This document shows positions 33,486 to 45,899 of a stretch of 64,000 nucleotides of DNA, piece after piece. The stretch covers positions 2,852,001 through 2,916,000 of the forward strand of contig RCTD01000002.1 in assembly GCA_014898415.1 (NCBI GenBank), in the 5' to 3' direction. Within the stretch, counting starts at the first letter, position 1; every line of letters starts with the position of its first letter. The stretch is from Stromatinia cepivora. Lineage: Eukaryota; Ascomycota; Leotiomycetes; Helotiales; Sclerotiniaceae. The notes below the pieces were generated by a model. It had not been told where the DNA came from and did not search any database. It saw nothing but the letters and a program-made list of their open reading frames with translations. The translations under genes were made by a program, and so were the position numbers.

Positions 33486-34702
33486 AATCCGAAGTCACTC
33501 CTATGGGAGTTCAGCTATATAGTATTCATTTGGTGATCTCAAATATAATTTTTCTTTGCTGTTTTTTAACTATTTGATTCTATCCTTTATAGTTTATAGT
33601 ACAGATATTGATAAGACTTTATTATAGAACAACAAATAAATAAAATCCTTAAGTATAATAATAGTATTAGAATTATATTGGTGGTCAAATAATTGTTGGA
33701 AATTCTTGTATTATTCAATAATAGTCAATAATGGTGTTTCTTTGAATAACTTTATAATCTTATTAATAAAAAGCTGGGGCCTTTTATTTTGGTCTGTAAC
33801 GTCGGATGAATTTTGGTCAGTGTTTTTGATAAGTAGAGAAAGTCTAAGTGTTGTCTTTTCCCAAAATTCATTTTCAACCCCCGCTTCACTCGGCAAACGA
33901 AATGCGGCACAGGGACTGTGAGAAGGAAAGTTCTAGCCACGATGATTCGCTTCATGGGTGTGGAGTCGACTGTGATTAGAACAGGCCCGAGGGTTGGTTG
34001 ATGTGAGCGGCAACATGCACAATTTCTATTGGTCACAATAAAATGACAGAGATTAAAGTTGAATGATGTAGCAATTACTCAATTCATTGTAAAGGCCGGT
34101 TCCTGAAGATCGAACTAGATCAACGGTTATCCGTTCAAAGTAAAAGTATTAGCAAATTTATATCAAAATGAGTTGCCGTATGGGCGGGCTCTCTCGCGAT
34201 CAAAACGAGCTTATTTACATACCTTACCATCCTTGAATTTTGAAAACTTAAGATTGTACGATGTATACGAACCGAGCTCCCGGGATCAACACTTGGATGA
34301 TGTCTGCGAGAGGAAACGGGAGGAGCATCCTTTAGGTAGATGATGTATTTATCGCATCTATAATATCAACCCTTCAACGACCTATTAAAAACAACAACCG
34401 CAGCTCCGACAACTTTCGTAAGTTGAATATTAATTGCGATAGCCAATTATCTCGGAATTTATTACAAAATTACGATTTCAGAACGATTCTATTTTCAATG
34501 CTTAGGCCGATGGATTTTCTCGCTTAATCCTGCTAGGGGTAAGAAAATAGAACGGATACCATTATAAGTTTTGGAAAACAAAACGCTCCTTCTTTTTCAA
34601 TTTCAGGACTTACAATTGGTATTCTTTTCATAGCGATTCGAAGATATGTTTTGATGAATTTCCCTACAGAGATTTATAGTAGCATGATCCCTAAGCTTGT
34701 TC
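33486..34702. other. Intergenic, no gene seen
   Basis: Mixed composition, AT-rich to about 33770 and then normal. Short ORFs on both strands (33706-34036) overlap each other and show no recognisable motif. A 24-codon ORF at 34167 is too short to support. Confidence 0.45.
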
Positions 34703-35515
34703 ACTAAATCAACTACCTTACATATAGGCCACCCCTGGTATAGACCACTTTTTCATATAAAAAATCATGAAAATCAACTTTTTTAACTTTTGTATTTATA
34801 AATATAATTTTCTGAAATTTTGAATATAGATTTACTATTTATATAATAGTAAATTCTGAAAATTTCAGATTTTCCATAATTTTTTTTATCAAAATATTTA
34901 AAATTGAATTTTCAAATTTTAATTTATATATAATTTATATACAAATTAAAAAAACACAAAAATCTTGAATAACTTTTCAACAAAAATAATTAAAAATAAA
35001 TTATTAATTTTTATAAGATATTTAAAAATTTAAAAATTTAGAAAATCTTATAATATAAATTTATAATTTATAGAAAATCTTTTATTAAAAATATTATAAT
35101 TTTTAATCTTTCTAAAATATAAAAATATAAATAAAATCTTATTTGTAAATTCTAAAATTCTAAAATTTGATTCATTTTATAGAATTCGATTTAAGGATTT
35201 CCAAAAAATTAATAATTTATTTTTTAATTATTTTTATTGAAAAGTTATTTCAAATTTTAATGTTTTTTAATTTGTATATAAAATTATATACAAATTGAAA
35301 TCGAAATTTCAATCTTGAAAATTTCAACGAAAACAAAATTTAAAATTATGAAATTTTCAGAATCAATTGATATCTATATAAAGAATCTATATTTTAAATT
35401 TCAAATAATTATTTTGATTTATTGTAAAATTATTAATAAATAAGAATCATGATTTTTGATATAAAAGAATAATTTTATATTAGGGATGGCTTATATAGAG
35501 AGTAATTGATTTAGC
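34703..35515. repeat. Fold-back (long palindrome) element, ~810 bp
   Basis: The left end CTAAATCAACTACC... and the inverted right end CTAAATCAATTACT... match. Pairing continues inward through AGGCCACCCCTGG / AGCCATCCCTAAT, TATAAAAAATCATGA / TATCAAAAATCATGA, and several AT-rich blocks to a centre near 35110. Essentially the whole unit can form an imperfect hairpin. Mismatches in the outer arms are mainly transitions. No coding capacity. Confidence 0.7.
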
Positions 35516-36244
35516 CGAAATTAGATATCGAAATCTCAGTTTGATGGATGAGCATTGGAACTGTTGTTTTGCGAGTGAACCATATTATGATTACAGCGAA
35601 TTGTATATATATCTTTCTATAATATTTTAAAGCCTTTATTTCATATGAATTATTTACTGCTGCTAATTGATTTCATACGATCGAATATTTGAGTATATTT
35701 AGTGTTTCTGCAAATACATTCTCGAATTGCTTTTATGTGATTTGAGATTATAACGGTGTAATGAAAAGTTTTCTTTTTTATATATTCAAAATCAATTTTA
35801 CTTTTTAATAAATAATAAGGGCTTGTAGTTTAATGGTATAAGATTATACTCTTCGACATTTATTTTTGCTTATTAATACTGCCCCAAAAATGGTGATTTG
35901 GAATTTTGTAAATCGTTTTGTATTTCACTAATTTCATTTTATTCGATTTCGAAAACTATATACTATTTGTAATTAACTTTTTGCAATACAATTTATACCG
36001 AAACAGGAATTCGATAACCCTTTTCGAAATCCTCAAAACAGGAAACAGATATTCATATTTATAACTAATTGATCAACTTCTATATAATAATATTGGAATT
36101 TGGTATATTGTATTTTGATTATTATAAATATATAAAATATTCTTCTCTTTTTCTTTTATTTTTATAATATCTATTATACTTCAATATCGAATTCATATTC
36201 TCAATCAACTTCTTTTCCTTTATACCTCAATATTGATCTCGAAA
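35516..36244. other. AT-rich intergenic; holds a tRNA-like fragment
   Basis: Apart from the tRNA-like 40-mer at 35819 nothing was recognised. Confidence 0.4.
35819..35858 (+). other. 5' half of a tRNA-like sequence (possibly tRNA-Arg TCG)
   Basis: The 40 bases start GGGCTTGTAGTTTAATGG, fitting acceptor strand plus A-box, and end in CTTCGACA, which fits an anticodon loop with TCG. No 3' half (B-box, complementary acceptor strand CAAGCCC) follows within 150 bp. It is therefore a fragment, not a working tRNA gene. Confidence 0.3.
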
Positions 36245-38542
36245 ATGATACAACCTTTGACATTTGAAGAACTATTTATAGACCTTGAAAATAGGAATTA
36301 CACAAAAGAACCATTATCCAATATCGTTCCAACATTATATGATTATAATATAATCTAAAAATTATAGAAAAAATGAATTATAATATTGAACTTCTTCAAT
36401 ATAAATATACTAACATTTCTTTATCAAACTATTTTACATAACTTGATAATACTAACTCGAAATCAACTTTGAAGATTATCAAAGGATTTTTTATTATACT
36501 TGTAAAAGAATATATTAGTTTACTCAGCAAACATCTTTCTATCAAAATATTAATTCAATATACAATCCAATTTAAATCTATATATAAACGAAAATATAAT
36601 GAAAAGCTAAAATCGATAAAAGAGTTTTGCATTATAAATCAATCCAATACTAATTTTCTTATCATTATTTTATTAATATTTATTAATTTATAAAAACAAT
36701 TTTTACAAAAAATCTTGATCTGAATACAAAAACCCATTCAAAATTTATCACCAATCTCAACGATTTACAAAATATACTTAACTATTTATAAATAAACAAT
36801 CCAATCAACTTTCTGTATAAACAAACTAGAATTCAAATTGCTTTGTTGATCTTGATATTTGTTTATACTATTGTACACTCTAATACCATCATCGAATCAT
36901 ATACATATTACATAACTAAGTAAGCTATATTATATAAGATACAATAAAATTTATATTCTATTGAAACTTTCGTAATTGATTTTTTCCAAAAAATATCAAA
37001 TTTACTTTATTACAAAATTCAAATAATGGCCGCCCTCTTATGAACCTCCTTCTTATATTCAACCTCCAAAAAAATGAACAGGATAATAATAAAAAGGTAT
37101 AAATAATATACCTTCCCTTTGAAATATATCCTTTAACATATATATTAAATACAAGCAACAGATATTTAAGAATCTTATATCCAGAGAAATATATCCGATT
37201 ATATTGTTCCTTACTTTAACTTTTGCTGATGATACTTTTGCAAATATAAAAAATATTAAAGAATTATATAATCCTAAAATATATACTGCAAAATATATCG
37301 ATATTCCTTTTAAAGAAAATATTTTGAATAAACCTTTATTCCGAAATAATCGAACAATGAAATCCTTTGAGAAAATCGAAATATTAATTTACCAAACTTT
37401 CAATAACTCAACGAAGAACCCCGCACAACAGACCGGCTTCAAGGATATCCTTACATTACATACAACAAAATATATTTCAGTTAATATTCTAAATCGTAAG
37501 TTTTTGCCCTTTATTTTCTTTTTTTATTGTTTATATTCTTATTTGTTTAGAGTATATCATTTCCACAGAAAGAGACAAAATACTCAGGTACTCCAATAAC
37601 AAAATCTTTTAGAATAGCTATTTTGCTTTTCATTTTAATATTGATCTACAAAATCTAATTTATAGGCAAAAACAATGTATATAATAGATCAATTTCGTTT
37701 ATAATCTAAATATAAATTACGGATCATTATTAGGTCTTATAACAAAGAAGTTCGTGGATACTATTGCTAAGGATCCAAAGTTATTTGTAATGACAAAGCA
37801 GATCGAAGATATAAAAACAGAAAGATGTATTCTGAAGATAAATAATGAAATCAAAAGATTATATAATATACAAAGGGATATGATCAACAAATATACTTTA
37901 AAGATACTTTTCGAACAGATAATAGGAATACAATTTATATTACTTTTGAAGCAAAGCATAATCAATATAATTTATGGGAAGGAAGATAACTTATTACCCC
38001 GGTCAGATTTGATCAGAAATTTACAAAAGTTATATCAGAGTATAAAGAAAGATATAACAAATTACTATTATCAGAATCCGAATTACAAATATTATTCTAT
38101 CTCTTTTTGATATCAATAAAAGCTTTTTCATTATAATCAAAGTTTATATCAGGAATCCAATATAAACAAAGTTTCTATATCGAATATAATTGTGGATTTG
38201 TCACCAATAACACTGGATTTTTTATATAATATTCTTAAAGATTTTTCAAATGATACAATTAAAGGTTCTTTGTTATATCTATATCCTAATTATCTATATT
38301 ATACTAAACCGCTTATTTCAAAACAGACTTTAAAAGTATATATGAAAACTTATAATCAGGGTAAACTATTCTGTCCAAAATCCAATTGCAAATTGTATCA
38401 TTATATTTCTTCATTCAAAATTCTAAAAGACTTTGATATATATATAAAATATCATTTCAGAAAAAACCAATTCACAAAAGAAAGTCCGGCAGAAATTATA
38501 GATATATATAATAAGGATTTACAGAAATATATTTATTTTTGA
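36245..38542 (+). pseudogene. DUF3435 tyrosine recombinase (Starship captain family), RIP-decayed
   Basis: Blocks in order match the family. An N-terminal EELFIDLENRNYTKEPLSNI segment is followed by SLRRIIKGFF near 36465. A core stretch QTRIQIALLILIFVYT... near 36825-36890 follows, where the family has TGxRPG with the first catalytic Arg (here replaced). Next come LTLTFADDTFANIKN and NKPLFRNN (37204-37350), then AQQTGFKDILTLHTTKY (family LTSYxxRR). A 55-bp intron (37496-37550, GTAAGT...TTTAG) survives, and after it ILRYSNNKIF with a nearby Tyr. The C-terminus has a C2H2-like finger (CPKSNC ... HIKYH type, near 38370-38460). Intact members cut and join DNA to move Starships. Many stops; inactive. 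Confidence 0.75.
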
Positions 38543-41500
38543 TTTATTTTATATTTCATTAATGTAAATTATAACATTTCTTTATAATATAGAATCATAA
38601 TAGATCATCTTTATCTATTCATAATTTCAATCATTCCAATACTAAATTGATGAACTTTCGTTTTTCTACTTTATATTTTTAATTCAATGAAAAACGATCA
38701 ATTAACCCTTATTTAATCTTCAAATTTTCCAGATGATAATATATAACGAAATAGAGAGCGGATAGTAATTGAGAGTAATAATAAAAGCAATATCCATTAG
38801 TAATACAATAGCTGATATAAGATATCTTAATATTACTATTAGTATATATAGAAGAGTTGTAAACATTAATTAATATACATTGATTAAATTGTATATTGCT
38901 GGCAATATACAAAAGTATTAGAATTTAAAAGATCTTATTAGAATATCAATCAGGTTTCGATGGTAGAGTCTCAATATTATCTATTTAGGAAAAAGATATA
39001 TCGATTTTTATTGAACTTTTAGTACTTATTAGTAATATATAATATATATACAATTTAGAAGGTAATAATACCAAAAGTATAAATAGAATTGAATATCTTT
39101 TATTTTAGTAAATAATTAAGAATAGAATATACTTTGTTATAATAAAAGATTGATAGGAATTAGATTATATACAATTTCCATTCTTGATTGGAAGAAAGGA
39201 ATAATAGCAGATATACAGAATAATCAATTAATCAGTTAGCTGATAGTTCTATTAATAATAAATAAACTAAACCAGTAAATTAGATTTTGTAAATATTATT
39301 AATCAATTAATAAGATTATATCTTAATTGATAACTAATTAATCAATTAAAAAAAAAAATTTTAAATTTTTTATTATAATTCATCTCCCTTTTTTCCTTTC
39401 CTTTTCTCTTTTTATTTGATAATAATAGAAAGGAAAGAGAAAGGGAAAAGGAAGAGATTTTATTCTTCTATTTTTTCCAAAAAAAGTATATCTTTATTTT
39501 TGCTATTATATAAAGATCACATTTTAGCTGATTAATGATTTATCAATTAATTCAATAAATCAGTGATGATGATAATATATCATTAATTAATTAGTTAAGA
39601 ATGAAAAGTTTATTAATCATTGATTGATTGATTGATCGATTATTTTACAGATATGAAAGATAGGATTTGGAAAAAGATAATTAGGATTCAAAAGGAAAGA
39701 TAGAAATTCGAAGCAAATATCATATTGGACTTAAATATAAACTAGGATTATTTGTATTTGTATTTCTTTATCTCTTTCATTATTTGATATCAAAGAACAA
39801 TATGGAAAATAGCTTTCGTTATCTATTTATTATTCATCGAATTGGGACTTTAGAACGATGAAATATATTTGTAATAAAGTAGTAAAAAAAATAAATAATA
39901 GAATTGATAATTATTAGATTTAGTATATACAATATCAACAACAGTTTATAATATTTGATTTATGATTTTGGCTTATTTGGAATATTACAAATCATCAAAA
40001 TGGAATGATTATTAATCGGCGTTATCTTATATAATCCTTATTCCAATTTGACAATTCAAAACCAAAATTTTCATTTGATCATAAAGATATAGATTTGGAG
40101 ATAAAAACAATTGAGTAAGATTATGGATGTAGATGATATTGGAGAAGATTAAATATAAGCAATATAAGAATAAAGATTGATTAGAAAATAATAACGATTC
40201 TATTCTATTAAATTATATTCATTTCAAATACTTTGATATTGTAAAGACTAAATATCTTAGATTTTTATTAAGTCTTTGTAATTATTATTCTTGTAAAACA
40301 ATCAATCCTTGATCAAATTTTCCTCCTTTTCATTTTTTAACAAAATCATTGAATCATAATCCTTTATAAAGGTTAATTTTTGATTCAGATAATCTATTGA
40401 TTTTTGAAAGCTAATCTTTGCTTTCTGAAATCTTAATTTTATTTGATCCAATTTGTCTTGCTTTATTTCAATACTTATATCAACAATAATCTCTCTATTA
40501 TTCAAATCTCCTGTAATATCTTTATATAAAACCCCATATAAGATATCAATTGTAATGGTAGGAATATAATGAAAAATCATAATGCCATCATTTCTTGTAT
40601 TGATTGTTATAATTCCAGTTGATGGGATATCAAAGATATATTTATAGGATCGATAAGTAGGTTATATTGGTTCTTTATCAATAGGGTAGTATATTGGTAA
40701 ATCATTATTATATATAATATTATTTGCCTTTCTGAAAGAGAAGAATGGAAAGAGATATATATTTTTAATGATTTATTAAATGAATATCCAAATAATGAAA
40801 GATTTGTATTTATATATAATTGGGGTTTCTTATAGAATTAGGATTCTTATAAGATTGAGGCTTTTTGTGAATATTTATTTTTATTTTATAGTATTTAAGT
40901 TTTGATTAAGCTATTGATTTTAGGGTTATATATTTTATTATATATCAAAATATCTAAAAACAATATATAAATACAATTAATGATAAATAGATTACAATAA
41001 TTGTTATATACATTTATCCAATTAATGCAAAACTAAAAATGTAGATAAGTATCTAATAAATCATGATTAATATGTTTATTATAAAAAGGGAAGTAGAAAA
41101 GGTATATTATTCAAATTCAATGTATTCCGGGTCATTATGTAATATTCTCATTCTGAAATGAATTACATTAATTCCAAAATAGGCTAGTTTATTAATCAAT
41201 ACTTTAATTCATTCATTATTGAATTTAATTTTGGAATGAATTAGTTTATTGTCTAATGCATTCTGTTCAGATAGAAATGAAGTTATTCGCATACGAATTT
41301 AGTTTACTTGAAAATATTTTTCGTCCTCTAGCATAGTAATTCAATAAATAAATCAAGATTATAGGACCTTAAAGCCTGTATATATAAAAGATCAAAATCT
41401 ATAAAAAATTCAAAGTTTATAAGAATACAAAGTCTATAAGAATTCAGGATTGAAATAAAAATAAAAAATGATAATAAGGATAAAAATAACGATAAAGTTG

Positions 41501-44500
41501 AAAATGAGGATAAGGGAGTCTATTTTTGATAATCTAATATATTTAGGGATGAGCTAAATTAATTTCGGAATCTTTTTTCCCTGTATTACATAATATTCTG
41601 TAGTATATATTTCAAATTGAATTAATGAAATTATAAATAAAAAAATTATTGATATTTTTAAACAATTAATTATTGATTAATTAAACTGTATTGTATAGGG
41701 ATGGGTTCGATGTAAATTCTATAGTTTAAATTATTATTATATTTATTAATATATTTTATACTAATAGTATTTGCAAGTATATGAAATTCTGGTTTTAATA
41801 TTGAAATCAAGGAATTTTGATTTGAGATTTAAACAATCTTTTGTATATTTATTTATTCTAATCTTGAATATCATTTGTTTCTTTATTTTTCTATTCCAAA
41901 GTTGAAAGATGATTCAATGTTCTGAATCTTTATTTTATTAATCTATCTTTATTACTTTCAAGTTTCTTTGTAAATTTTTATTTAAAATATATAGAATTTG
42001 TTATATTCTTAAATTGCAATTATTATAAATATTATTCTTTAGAAGTTAATTGAGAAGGCAAATTTGTAGCCTTTATCTTTATCTGATTCTAGTTTTTGGA
42101 AATGGTTCTAAAATGAATATGGTACATTTTATATGATTGATATTCAATCTTTACGAATTCGATATCTTTATACTCCTTTAATGTTTGGATGAAAATATTA
42201 CGGAGTATATAAGTAAATCCAGATATTCTATAAACTATATTAAATTCAATTTGATTCTTGAATAAAAGAAAATTGATTGTTAGATCCTATTAGCGATTTT
42301 AGATTTTCCTGTAGATCTTTATATTTGTTTAATTATAAACTTTTCGATTATCAATATTACTTATTATTGATATATAAATCTCCAATAGGGATCTTCTATA
42401 ATTGAGAGCGGTTTCGCCATTTTTCGTGAATAAAAACAAATGTAATTCAAAATAAATTGTAGAAATATATCAGCATTTCTTTATATAGGAATTAGGTATA
42501 TTGTAATATATCATAACCTTCTCTGAATTTTGTATTTATAGATCTACAAATCAATCCGAAATCCAATCTTCTTGATAATTATCCTTAAAAACTCAATACA
42601 GATCGATTTTTCGAGTAATAAGATCTCATTGATAAGAATCATAATTTTTATCCTTATTCATTTTATGATATATCAGATTTCTAATATAAAGAATAATACC
42701 AACAATTTCTATTCCTTTTACAATTAGGATAATTGTTTCGAAATTATTCAATCACAAATCTTTTCTATAAAGTTTGTCCATTATAATATTATAGAACAAA
42801 CCCCATTCAATTAGTTTTGAGGTTAGATTGTTGTTGGGTTTAATCAAGAAAGAAATCTTGATAACTTTTAAGGAATCGTTTTATTATATAATTACAAATA
42901 GGTATGCTTAAAATCATCTATATATATCTATATCCGAAAGAAACAGATATATATATTGATCTAGCTTGATTTTTATAGACTGTTTCAATAGAACTATCAA
43001 TCTTATTATATTGATGATCCTCATTTTCGAATTATTATAAAATAGAAAATATCGGTCTGTGATATTAAGGAATAATCAATATTATTAACGTTATAATAAA
43101 TTATCTTTCCCTATTACATTATAACATTGTAGGATCACAAGAATAATATAATTATTGGGAATATACTTCGAATCAATTCAAGGTATAATATATATTCTAA
43201 TAGGATAATAATTACAATAAATATTAATAAAAAATGAATTTTAAGGAATACTTTAAATATCAATCTCTGTAAAAAGAATAGTGATGTAATAAGTAAGAGC
43301 AACAATGTTGATATAGTCTATATCTATATTAGAAGTGAACTAAATATGAATTTACTTTATTTATAAAAATTCCAGAGATTTGAAATGAATTAAAGGTTTA
43401 TGGTTAACTAGCAATTAAAATAAATGTGATATACAAAAGGCTTTGAATAATTATAATCCGATTGATTCAATAATGTACTATATAATAAAAATGAATAGAA
43501 ATATCAATGAAATTGATCAATATATTAATCTGCCCATTCAAAAACAACAATATAAAATTCATCAAAACCATAATTCCCATTCGAGAAATAACATTGGATA
43601 TAATCTTTACCCCAAAATCTATACAAAAGCTATTAATATCTAAATATCCCTTTACAAAAAAGCCTTACAATTTTGTAATACCAATCCAATATCTTCATTG
43701 AACAAATAACGGATAAACTAGATATTTTAATATTAACACTTAAAATTGTATTATAAAAAAAACAGAATCAACAGAGCCAATTCGATAAAGGATTAGGATA
43801 ACAGCAATTACTGCTAAAAAGATTATATATTACTACATCAAATTCATAATTCCACAAAAGAATATTAAGATAATGATTTAAATGATAGCTTGGATAATGA
43901 TTTAAATGATAATTTGGATAATGATTTAGATAAGTTTTTAAGGAAATAAAATATATATTGTTTTTTAAAAATTGTATTTATTATCGAGAATTTAAAAGTA
44001 TAAATATACTAATAATAGCCCATATATTCATAATACCCATTTAATCAATTATCGTAATCTGATATTCGGTTTTCGCTTTCAAAAATAAATAATAGATTGT
44101 ATAAACACCCGCATCAACATTGGTATTTACACGCATAACTTCAAGAACTTCATTTTTATTTAATATTATCAATATTCAATACCTTTTAAAAAGTTGAACA
44201 ATTTTCCGAATAAACTGAAAACCAAATTTTCAACTTTCGAGATCAATTTCGCAACTTCATTTCGTTTAAATCATTATACCAAAATTTCATTATATCTTCA
44301 GAATAACTAAATACACTAGAAAACCTGCACCAATTGTTAATGATGAATATAAACAAAGGAAAACATATCATAATCGAATTCAAATTATTATAAAAAAAAA
44401 CGATAAATTGACCATATTATACCTAAATATTAAAATCTGAATAATAATTCAAGATGATAAGCAGACATATATCTACAGCTCTGAAGAATCTTCTTTTTTT

Positions 44501-45899
44501 ACCTATTCTCTCCATTATTAATATATAATATTCCTTATTTTAAATAATACAAAATGAAATATATACATTAACGATGTACTTAGAATATTATTATAATAAA
44601 TCCTAACGATTATAGAATATATAACAAAGTTATAATAATAGATCTTACCCAAACTATATAATATACTCTTCCACTTTTCATTATATATTCGATAACTTCA
44701 TTCTTATTTATCGCTATTTTATCTTTATTTATAAGTTTACCTTTATTATTTATCATTTTATAATATACTGGAGTTTCCAAACGTACAAATCCTGCTCTGG
44801 ATTACAGACAGAGCTTTCGATATACATTTGACCTTATATATAATAATGAAAAAGGGTTGAAAAAGAATATAAAACTCAGGAAATATACGAAAGAAAATAT
44901 CCATTCAAATTTCAAACAAATCCCTCGAATAAAATCCGAATCGGATTCAAATTCAAGATCTTATATGAAAAATATATCTGAGTTTAGATCATTATACAAA
45001 AGATCGTTATCAGGATTTAAGACTTATCTTTAATTATTTTATATTTTGTACTATCGATTGTTTTATTATAAAGTATAATAAAATTATTGAAAATATAATA
45101 AACAATCAGGGCATATTACAGAATAATCCATAATGATTAATAATTGTTTCTTAATTAATTTCATTAATAATAGATTTAAAGATTAGATTATCTAGTTTAA
45201 CCCCTATATTTTTGTAGTTTATATTCAATAAGCTTTTTCTTATACTTTTCAAAATCAAAAATAATAATAGAATCGTTGAAAGTTCAATATATTTATTTTT
45301 TATATATTCTCAATCATAATATTTGTTCCTTCCTTTATTTAACGATTGCTATATTAGACAAGATATATATATAAGCCAGTTGTGTTTTTAATATTTATAA
45401 AGATCGCATTTTTTTTTTAAATCTTATTTCCTTTAATTCTTTTTCAATATCTCCTTATTCGGTTATTCAGATTTACTTTATATTGTAAGCCTTTCCTATA
45501 TTGTTCCTATATCGAATCTCCATTTACATCGATTTTACCACAATTAAAAACTTCGACAGCATTGTTTATCATATTATCAATCATTTTTGTATTTCAAAAT
45601 AGCTTTTTTTGGATTTATTCATTATACCAATATACTAATTATTCTATATCCCGAAAGGGCAATTACTAAAAAGGAATACATCATATTATTATACTATTTG
45701 ATCGAGACAAAGGTTATTTTAATTATTCTATTATATTCGAAGATCTTGAATATATATCTACATTTATTTTCAATGAAAGAATATAGTACAATGTCTTTAG
45801 AAGTATAGGATTACAATTGCCAGATCCATAAAGAAGGGGAAAGGTAATGAATAGCAAAAATATAGAAAATGGCAATATCTATTCGAAATTGGGATTGAT
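38543..45899. other. RIP-ravaged AT-rich region, no identifiable gene
   Basis: It is extremely AT-rich, with stop codons in all frames. Noted inside: imperfect inverted repeats around 39200-39660 with a purine/pyrimidine hairpin at 39384-39460; a 92-codon minus-strand ORF (40302-40580) with Lys/Asp/Glu-rich sequence of unknown origin; a 24-bp triple repeat at 43869. Probably old transposons whose family can no longer be read by eye, including the 5' part of the LINE that follows. Confidence 0.5.
43869..43940. repeat. Three 24-bp tandem repeats
   Basis: The unit begins GATAATGATTTAAATGATA and starts at 43869, 43893 and 43917. In one plus frame it would read as an acidic DNDLND-type repeat, perhaps the tail of a decayed protein. 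Confidence 0.6.

Noticed and set aside
34167..34241. Short ORF starting ATGAGTTGCCG in a good context
   Set aside because: Only 24 codons, with no intron signals extending it and no recognisable motif.
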